Below, piece by piece: positions 1-4,649 of a stretch of DNA of 5,672 bases. Source of the DNA: Melioribacteraceae bacterium (GTDB taxonomy: Bacteria > Bacteroidota > Ignavibacteria > Ignavibacteriales > Melioribacteraceae). The notes under the pieces are model-generated. The model did no database searches. It saw nothing but the letters and a program-made list of their open reading frames with translations, and was not told the DNA's origin. A program made the position numbers and the translations under genes. Each line of letters opens with the position of its first letter. The first letter of the stretch is position 1. The stretch is from positions 1-5,672 of the forward strand of contig JALWEC010000024.1 of the NCBI GenBank assembly GCA_027036655.1, read 5' to 3'.

Positions 1-110
1 CACCTGCGCGTTTTTTAGTGAGATTACTTCGTTGCTCCGCTCCTCGTAATCCGCCCGAGGCGGACGAGACGGCGTAGAGATTTCTTCGTCCTCCACAGTT
101 CGCAATGACG
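1..110 (-). repeat. Non-coding interspersed-repeat-like element (GTCATTGCGA...AATCTC type)
   Basis: Read on the minus strand, this stretch begins GTCATTGCGA (109-100) and contains two near-identical boxes, seen on the plus strand as GAGATTACTTCGT (20-32) and GAGATTTCTTCGT (77-89), 12 of 13 bases alike and 57 bp apart. Between them is a perfect 6-bp hairpin, TCCGCC-CGA-GGCGGA (50-64). It is clearly more GC-rich than its surroundings and has no plausible reading frame. A degenerate relative sits at 4464-4487 in this window. From general knowledge, elements built around 'GTCATTGCGA...AATCTC' recur in intergenic DNA of many bacterial genomes; copy number in this genome cannot be seen here. It may continue left of the window. 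Confidence 0.5.
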
Positions 111-130
111 CTGACTATATCAACACAAAC

Positions 131-158
131 AAAAAAAGCCCCGTTAAAAAACGGGGCT
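131..158 (-). terminator. Strong intrinsic terminator, minus strand
   Basis: A perfect 9-bp stem, AGCCCCGTT (137-145) with AACGGGGCT (150-158), closes a 4-base loop. On the minus strand the stem runs straight into a tract of T (complement of the A run 131-137). The plus-strand side has no T tract, so it works in one direction. It lies 25 bp after the stop of the 30-residue ORF and about 210 bp after the stop of the large surface-protein gene, so it closes that minus-strand unit. Confidence 0.9.
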
Positions 159-183
159 GAAATTTATATTATAATTTATTTAT

Positions 184-276
184 CTATCTTATAATAAAAG
201 CCTGGCAAGCAAGTAATGCGGAACCAAGTACAAGAAAGATAAACGCAACATACAATATGGCTGCTACCTTTGACAT
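184..276 (-). CDS. Micro-ORF: 30-residue hydrophobic peptide, single membrane segment
   Basis: This short frame is not recognised as a named family. It starts at ATG (276-274), preceded by the Shine-Dalgarno-like GAGAGG at 287-282 with 5 bases of spacing, and ends with TAG at 186-184. The peptide begins MSKVAAILYVAFIFLVLG and ends ACQAFIIR: one Lys at position 3, an uninterrupted hydrophobic stretch at about 4-29, and a terminal Arg, as expected of a single-pass inner-membrane small protein. An alternative reading is a tiny lipoprotein: residues 21-24 are LLAC, close to a lipobox, which would leave only a seven-residue lipidated peptide starting at Cys24. It sits between the stop of the surface-protein gene (93 bp gap) and a strong terminator on the same strand, and has a possible promoter of its own. 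The ribosome binding site, placement and composition favour a real gene; its function is unknown. Confidence 0.6.
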   Translation of the reverse strand: MSKVAAILYVAFIFLVLGSALLACQAFIIR

Positions 277-303
277 ATCTACCTCTCTTTTTTATCCGAC
301 AAA

Positions 304-330
304 ATTGTAAAGAACTATGTTAATTGTAAA
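304..330 (-). promoter_or_regulatory. Possible promoter of the 30-residue micro-ORF
   Basis: On the minus strand, TTTACA (330-325) and TACAAT (309-304) resemble -35 and -10 boxes, but with only 15 bp between them, shorter than the usual 16-18. Transcription would start near 297, about 20 bases before the ATG at 276. The 9-mer TTTACAATT is present twice at exactly 19-bp spacing (plus-strand aattgtaaa at 303-311 and 322-330); each copy contributes one of the boxes. If this promoter is not real, the micro-ORF would depend on read-through from the gene upstream. Confidence 0.3.
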
Positions 331-359
331 AATTCGATAACCGGAATTAACTGGTTATC
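328..359 (-). terminator. Possible weak terminator or attenuator after the surface-protein gene
   Basis: Beginning 11 bp after the stop codon of the large gene, a 7-bp stem GATAACC / GGTTATC (359-353 with 342-336) closes a 10-base loop. On the minus strand it is followed by GAA and then five T (332-328). The stem is short and the loop large, so termination would be partial at best. It may separate the surface-protein gene from the micro-ORF, or simply protect the 3' end of the transcript. On the plus strand one extra G-T and one G-C pair extend the stem, but no T tract follows there. Confidence 0.35.
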
Positions 360-369
360 AAAAAAACAA

Positions 370-3300
370 TTATTTAAGAAGCAACATCTTCTTTACTACA
401 ACATTTGAATTAGTAGAGACTCTGTAGAAATAAACACCGGAATTAACTTTAGCTCCGGAGTTATCGGTAGCATCCCAAATAACAGAATGATAACCGGCTT
501 CCACATTGCCGTTTACTAATGTCGCAATCTCTTTACCGAGAATGTTATAAACCGCGATTGTAACATGAGCCGCTTGAGGCAGCTGATATTTAATCGTGGT
601 TGTCGGATTAAACGGATTCGGGTAGTTCTGCATAACTGCAAATTCCTTAGGCAGTTCGCCGCCGTGGTTTTCTACTCCGGTAACTCCGTTAGTGTTGAAT
701 ACGCCAACAGGAGAGTATCCTGAAACCGTACCGTTTGATGCGGTCGATTTAACTCTCCAGTAGTATGATGTATTTGCTTGTAAGCCGTCAATCTGTTTGA
801 ACGGCATATTTACATTATCAATTTCCTGTGCGTCCGAGAAATCGGGTGTCGTAGAATATTCAACCGTATAAGTCAATTCGGATTCCGACTGCACAGGTAA
901 TACCCAAGAAAGAACAGGCGAAGTTGTGTTCACCGAAACCTGAGCCACGGGACTTCCGGGGAAAGGAACAACCGCATTTGCGCCGGGATCAATTGTAAAG
1001 TGATATGTTGACGACCAACCGGAATATGTACTTCCCGAATAATGGGAACGAACTTTCCAGTAATAAGTAGCTCCGGGAGTTAGTGAAGTCAAAGCTAAGC
1101 TGTTTATTGAACTTGTTGTGGTTGTAGTTACACTAGACTCAAATACATCGGACGTACTGTATGTAATTTGATATTCCGTAATACCGGTTGTAGAACCATT
1201 AATATACCAGCCCAAAGTTACATCTCTGTCATTAACGGTTGTGCCGTTTGACGGATATGAAAGTATCGGCGCTCCCGCTGTACCGGGTCCTACAACAGTA
1301 AACGAACCTTGAGACCACGCGGAGTAACTTGAACCGTCATAACTTGCAACAGCCCAATAGTAAGTTTCACCGTAAGTCAAATCGGAAGTAAAAGTCCAGT
1401 AAGTAGTATTAAGATTAGAAACGTCTGCTGTACCGTCATAAGTTGTAGCCCAATTAGAAGAAGCGCTACCTGCTTTATATCTTACTACATATTTTGTCAA
1501 TCCTAATGATGAACCTTCAAGATACCAATACAATGTCGGTCTTGCAGAGTAAACTGTAGGATTGCCTGTAGGATATGAAGCTACGGGATAACCGTTAGTT
1601 ACTCCACCTGCAACGGCAAATGTGCCGGATGAAGACCAAGCCGATTGACTTGTTCCGTTATCGGATTGAACTCTCCAATAATATGTAGTTCCCGGAGTCA
1701 AACCGGAAGACTGAATATATGTTGCATTAGTAGTTGTTGAGCCGGTATAGGCGGGACTTCCGAAAGAGGCGTCGTCGTCAACTTCTACGTTATAGGTTAA
1801 TCCTTCACCGGTTCCGCTTATATACCAATATAAATAAGGAGAAGTTGTGTAAACAGTGTATCCACCGTTAGGATATGAAACCGTTGGGACAACAAGAGTA
1901 CCACTGCCGTTAGTTGTAAAACTATTTACGCTTGACCAATCACCATAAGTTGTGGTAGAGGCATAGTATGCACGAACTTCCCAATAATAAGTTGTCCCGG
2001 GAGATAATGTCGGTAGAGTCTTATACATTGCGCTTGTTGCAGTAGCAATGTTCGCATCAGTAGGAAGACTTGCGGCACTTGCATCAGTCAACATTCCATC
2101 TCCATCAACTGTAGATGCAGTAGCATATCTGACTTGATAAGTAACACCGGAAGCATATTCATTTACATACCAATATAATGTCGGAGTATTTGTGTAAACA
2201 GTTGCTCCTCCAATAGGATAAGAAGGAATAGGGTTAACAGTCGCTCCGCCTGAAGTTGTAAACGAGTAAACCGAAGAGTAATCTTCGACTTCATTGGAAG
2301 AGTTAAGTACAACTACTCTCCAGTAATATTTTCTTCCTCCGTTTACGTTTATTGAGTAGCTTAAATTCGTAGTAGTAATGCTTGTGGCATCGGTACCAGA
2401 ACCGTCCGCTGCCCATTCACCAGCAGTAGGTTCAGTATTATCACTCTGTGAAGTTTCCTGATACTGTAGCTTAAACTTCAATGTACCGACGGCTTGGTTG
2501 ATTGTCCATCCCATTAATACGGATGAAGTATAAACTGTTGAAGCATTCGCCGGATTTGTTAGCGTTGGGCTAACATCGGGGAAAGTAGTAAAATGATAAG
2601 TTGATGATGCGTATTCTGTCCCTGCGTTATCAACTGCAGCTACTTTCCAGTAATAAGTCGTACCGTTTGAAAGCGGAAAGTTTGTAATCGCTTCGGTAAA
2701 TGCTTTTGAAAGATTTGTTCCCTGATCAACGGCATATATATTTGTTGCTCCGAATGTACTTGCAGTCGCCACATAAAGTTTGTAGGAAACTGCTCCTGTT
2801 ACGCTTCCCCAACTCATAGTAGGTTCAACTGAAACTCCCGTTAAACCGTTAACCGGAGCTGTAAGAGCCGGACCGGGAATAGTGAGAGTAAAACTTCCGG
2901 TAGCGCTTATTGTTGATTCTGTATTATTTGCGGCGCCTGCGTCATTAACAGTTGCCGTAACTTTCCAATAGTAATCACCGGCGGAAGGGAGAGCAACCGT
3001 AGCAGTAAGAACATGCGAAACGGTTCCTGAAGCGACAACGTTTGCAAATCCGTTGTCAGTGGCAACAGAATAAGCAAAATCAACATTAGAGTAATTTCCA
3101 GCCATATTCCAATTCAAAGTTGTGTTCGCAGCATATGTTCCGCTCGGATCAACAAGCGTTGGAGTTGCTAGGACGGTTGTAAAAGTAAAGTTAGAACCGG
3201 AAACGGCAACTTGTGCTCCATCGTCATAAACAACAACACGCCAATAATAAGTCGTGTTATTGGAAGTTCCGGATAGATCAACCGTCTCTGAATTAGTTGT

Positions 3301-3552
3301 TAAAGTCGATGCGGCAGTTTGATAAACATCATGTGCACCTGCAGACGTACCTATTTCCAATACATAGTAATCATCTTCATTAGTGCCATCGTTCTCAAAA
3401 GAATAAGCTGACCAATCAAATGTTTGATTGCCCAAAGCTATTGCAGTAGAACCGTCGGCGGGAGATGATTGTGTTTGTGCCTGGACGTAGGTGAATGCGA
3501 AGAAACTTACTAATAAAAATATTAGCAGTTTTGTCGGTCGAAGATTTCTCAT
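370..3552 (-). CDS. Secreted multi-fibronectin-III surface protein with T9SS type A sorting domain
   Basis: The product (1060 residues from the start chosen here) should be exported by Sec and then carried over the outer membrane by the type IX secretion system. Residues 1-25 form a signal peptide: RNLRPTK, a hydrophobic core, then VQA before Gln26. Nine Fn3-like repeats follow, at about 27-130, 131-227, 228-328, 329-440, 441-555, 556-655, 656-761, 762-862 and 863-969; each starts near a Pro, has a central Trp and a TTYYWRV-type strand, and most end in an FTT-like strand. Residues 970-1060 are the sorting domain (QNYPNPFNP, VYNILGKE, SGVYFYR, KKMLLLK). I see no cysteine and no enzymatic domain, so adhesion, matrix or scaffold roles are plausible but inferred. 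An in-frame ATG at 3564 is rejected because the ribosome binding site lies between it and the ATG at 3552. Transcription is divergent from gcvP. Confidence 0.93.
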   Translation of the reverse strand: MRNLRPTKLLIFLLVSFFAFTYVQAQTQSSPADGSTAIALGNQTFDWSAYSFENDGTNEDDYYVLEIGTSAGAHDVYQTAASTLTTNSETVDLSGTSNNTTYYWRVVVYDDGAQVAVSGSNFTFTTVLATPTLVDPSGTYAANTTLNWNMAGNYSNVDFAYSVATDNGFANVVASGTVSHVLTATVALPSAGDYYWKVTATVNDAGAANNTESTISATGSFTLTIPGPALTAPVNGLTGVSVEPTMSWGSVTGAVSYKLYVATASTFGATNIYAVDQGTNLSKAFTEAITNFPLSNGTTYYWKVAAVDNAGTEYASSTYHFTTFPDVSPTLTNPANASTVYTSSVLMGWTINQAVGTLKFKLQYQETSQSDNTEPTAGEWAADGSGTDATSITTTNLSYSINVNGGRKYYWRVVVLNSSNEVEDYSSVYSFTTSGGATVNPIPSYPIGGATVYTNTPTLYWYVNEYASGVTYQVRYATASTVDGDGMLTDASAASLPTDANIATATSAMYKTLPTLSPGTTYYWEVRAYYASTTTYGDWSSVNSFTTNGSGTLVVPTVSYPNGGYTVYTTSPYLYWYISGTGEGLTYNVEVDDDASFGSPAYTGSTTTNATYIQSSGLTPGTTYYWRVQSDNGTSQSAWSSSGTFAVAGGVTNGYPVASYPTGNPTVYSARPTLYWYLEGSSLGLTKYVVRYKAGSASSNWATTYDGTADVSNLNTTYWTFTSDLTYGETYYWAVASYDGSSYSAWSQGSFTVVGPGTAGAPILSYPSNGTTVNDRDVTLGWYINGSTTGITEYQITYSTSDVFESSVTTTTTSSINSLALTSLTPGATYYWKVRSHYSGSTYSGWSSTYHFTIDPGANAVVPFPGSPVAQVSVNTTSPVLSWVLPVQSESELTYTVEYSTTPDFSDAQEIDNVNMPFKQIDGLQANTSYYWRVKSTASNGTVSGYSPVGVFNTNGVTGVENHGGELPKEFAVMQNYPNPFNPTTTIKYQLPQAAHVTIAVYNILGKEIATLVNGNVEAGYHSVIWDATDNSGAKVNSGVYFYRVSTNSNVVVKKMLLLK
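967..2232 (-). repeat. Tandem Fn3 modules 5-8, a closer subfamily within the surface-protein gene
   Basis: Four consecutive modules share a consensus not seen in modules 1-4 or 9: a start like SYPxGGxTVYT, then LYWY (LYWYVNE, LYWYISG, LYWYLEG and the variant LGWYING), then a WSS-type motif before the last strand. The likeness is visible in the DNA. The box at 2167-2226 and that at 1522-1580 share the plus-strand pattern ATACCAATAyAATGTCGG with one difference, and the box at 1821-1880 keeps ATACCAATA, GTAAAC and TAGGATATGAA. The module 8 box (about 1203-1262) is more diverged. This suggests the block grew by internal duplication after the other modules were in place. Confidence 0.7.
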
Positions 3553-3556
3553 TCTT

Positions 3557-3562
3557 CCCTCC
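3557..3562 (-). promoter_or_regulatory. Ribosome binding site that fixes the start of the surface-protein gene
   Basis: On the minus strand GGAGGG (3562-3557) lies 4 bases before the ATG at 3552. It overlaps the in-frame ATG at 3564, which itself has no purine-rich site just upstream. Starting at 3552 also gives a standard signal peptide, MRNLRPTKLLIFLL..., without an extra MEGR. Confidence 0.8.
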
Positions 3563-3608
3563 ATATTTGTTAATTAAATTTTTATTTAGTTACTCCTTGT
3601 GAATGCGG

Positions 3609-3637
3609 ATAAACAGTAATTATGTATAAACAGTAAT
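3609..3637 (-). repeat. 12-bp perfect direct repeat in the leader of the surface-protein gene
   Basis: The plus-strand 12-mer ATAAACAGTAAT is present at 3609-3620 and 3626-3637, separated by 5 bases, giving a 17-bp period. On the minus strand it reads ATTACTGTTTAT and lies 57-85 bases before the start codon, probably inside the untranslated leader if the promoter proposed at 3659-3686 is right. It could be a tandem protein-binding site or a small tandem duplication. Confidence 0.6.
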
Positions 3638-3658
3638 GCATCCATAATTTTGAGATTT

Positions 3659-3686
3659 AAATTAAACATTTTTCTCTAAATGTCAA
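3659..3686 (-). promoter_or_regulatory. Possible promoter of the surface-protein gene
   Basis: On the minus strand TTGACA (3686-3681) is a perfect sigma-70-type -35 box. Sixteen bases later is TAATTT (3664-3659), a poor -10 match; it is read as TAATTTAA and partly resembles the Bacteroidota -7 element TAnnTTTG. The -35 box is embedded in TTTTGACA, also compatible with the Bacteroidota TTTG element. The transcript would begin near 3652 with a leader of about 100 bases. Confidence 0.4.
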
Positions 3687-3707
3687 AAGATTATCATATC
3701 TTTTTTA

Positions 3708-3721
3708 GTGATTTAAATCAC
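3708..3721. promoter_or_regulatory. Perfect 14-bp palindrome, CRP/FNR-family-like operator
   Basis: GTGATTTAAATCAC is a perfect inverted repeat with TGAT and ATCA half-sites around TTAA. This spacing is that of FNR-type sites (TTGAT-N4-ATCAA), differing only in the outermost base pair. Its centre is at 3714.5, about 62 bp upstream of the transcription start inferred at 3652, which is close to the usual distance for an activator touching RNA polymerase from upstream (class I, about -61.5). The binding protein is not encoded in the window and the assignment is inferred from the pattern. Confidence 0.5.
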
Positions 3722-4065
3722 ACGATTCCTCTTGCTCACGGGACATTAACATCATCATAATTGGAGAGTAACGGAGTGCAACAATCTGTAACATATCAAA
3801 TCTGCCATAGCGACCAAACAAAAAAATAAACGAACAAGCCGTCCGCCAAGATGAATAAACTAAGATTTTTCCACATAGGCGCTTATCGGTAAAATTCGTG
3901 TTATTTGTGGCAATATATTTTTCCAAATACTCTAAAGTCCCTTGTTAATAAGGGTCCCAGAGATTGTTTTTTTTGTCCGACTTTTTCTAATTTTGTTTCC
4001 GGCTTGTCCGGGTTGAATTATGCAAAACTTTTTGATAATTACATTGTCGATATGATTTTGTACTT

Positions 4066-4134
4066 GCTCCGTAGGAGCGACACATAAAATACGATGATTA
4101 TCTCGTAAGCATTGAAGTGTCGCTCATACGGAGC
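4066..4134. repeat. REPIN-like inverted pair of short palindromic repeats
   Basis: The left unit GCTCCGTAGGAGCGACAC (4066-4083) is followed, 33 bp later, by its reverse complement at 4117-4134 with 17 of 18 bases matching; the one change is at 4074/4126. The left unit is itself a hairpin, GCTCC-GTA-GGAGC, followed by a short tail, GACAC. A palindromic head plus a tail, arranged as two inverted copies with a short spacer, is the architecture of REPIN/BIME elements moved by RAYT (Y1-type) transposases. No such transposase is in the window. The whole pair could also fold as one long stem in RNA. Confidence 0.65.
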
Positions 4135-4216
4135 TAATAGATAATGGGGCACTATATATATTACAAAGGTAACACTCTGAGTTGGTTGTTTATCTTCGTG
4201 CTTAGCCGTTAAACCG

Positions 4217-4234
4217 TTGCCGAACATTCGGCAA
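4217..4234. other. Small perfect hairpin, role unknown
   Basis: TTGCCGA (4217-4223) pairs perfectly with TCGGCAA (4228-4234) around a 4-base loop. Neither strand has a T tract after it, so it is not an intrinsic terminator. It lies about 80 bp to the right of the REPIN-like pair, in DNA without genes, and could be another repeat remnant. Confidence 0.35.
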
Positions 4235-4463
4235 TTACGTGTTCTCCGATGAATTCGCCAAGGATGTGCTTCAGTCGTCTCAAGCTCTCCCTTCGCAATT
4301 CGCCACAGAGGACAAGACGGAAATAGGAAATACTTTAATTGAGAATGAAGAATTATATTGAACTGTGATTACAAGGTTCAAAGGCGCAGATGGAATTTGA
4401 GATAAAAAATCATAGTTAATCGGTAAAACAGAAAAATCCTAGTTCAAAACAAAAATGCAAATA

Positions 4464-4487
4464 GTCATTGCGACGGTGCGGTAATCT
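4464..4487 (+). repeat. Short degenerate relative of the left-edge repeat
   Basis: GTCATTGCGA (4464-4473), then a GGTGCGG stretch and TAATCTTC, follow the same order of motifs as the minus-strand element at 1-110, in a much shorter form. The exact GTCATTGCGA 10-mer is shared between the two places. This is a weak similarity over a short length. Confidence 0.4.
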
Positions 4488-4561
4488 TCTGAATATTCAA
4501 CCTCAGCAGTTTAACTTAACAGATACCCCCTTTAACGATTGCATAAAAGAGAAATAAAAAG

Positions 4562-4589
4562 TTGAACTTTATTATTACTTTAATATAAA
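4562..4589 (+). promoter_or_regulatory. Possible promoter of gcvP
   Basis: TTGAAC (4562-4567) and TATAAA (4584-4589) are 16 bp apart and each is close to the sigma-70 consensus. TAAAAT at 4586-4591 is an alternative -10 with 18-bp spacing. Transcription would start near 4597, giving a leader of about 53 bases before the ATG. The region is very AT-rich, so chance matches are likely. No glycine-riboswitch-like sequence is visible between this promoter and the gene, nor in the 100 bases before it. Confidence 0.4.
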
Positions 4590-4649
4590 ATTAAAATCGA
4601 TTAGCGTTATATTTAAAAATTGAATAAAACAAAATTGACGAGGAATAAA

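Larger units (their letters stand above)
3722..4649. other. Long intergenic region, no convincing gene
   Basis: This 0.9-kb stretch separates the two divergent genes. The frames present are short, have no ribosome binding site worth naming and encode nothing recognisable. Visible structure: a REPIN-like inverted pair (4066-4134), a hairpin (4217-4234), the 9-mer AATTCGCCA twice (4252-4260 and 4297-4305), a degenerate repeat at 4464-4487, and the possible gcvP promoter (4562-4589). Phrases such as ATTCGTGTTATTTGTGGC (3893-3910) look like the low-complexity repeat text common in intergenic DNA of environmental bacteria. I see no tRNA, rRNA or CRISPR array. Confidence 0.6.

Noticed and set aside
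3586..3645. A 19-codon minus-strand frame (ATG at 3645, stop at 3588-3586) in the leader of the surface-protein gene, a possible leader peptide.
   Set aside because: No ribosome binding site precedes the ATG, the peptide has no run of regulatory codons, and the 17-bp direct repeat crosses it out of frame. It remains possible only if translation is nearly leaderless from a start near 3652.
3705..3926. A 73-codon minus-strand frame with a hydrophobic patch in the intergenic region.
   Set aside because: No ribosome binding site or recognisable domain is visible; composition is like the surrounding intergenic DNA, and its end overlaps the palindrome at 3708-3721.
3939..3974. A 5-bp hairpin CCCTT...AAGGG followed by a run of eight T on the plus strand, resembling a terminator.
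   Set aside because: The T run starts 12 bases after the stem, the stem is only 5 bp, and no plus-strand gene precedes it in the window.
3905..4087. A 60-codon plus-strand frame.
   Set aside because: It runs into the left arm of the REPIN-like repeat, has no ribosome binding site and resembles no family known to me.
4039..4227. A 62-codon minus-strand frame.
   Set aside because: It spans the whole REPIN-like inverted pair, so much of its sequence comes from the repeat rather than from a protein.
4252..4305. The 9-mer AATTCGCCA occurring twice, considered as the start of a repeat array.
   Set aside because: There are only two short copies with unlike flanks; neither regular spacing nor repeat length fits a CRISPR array or a tandem repeat.
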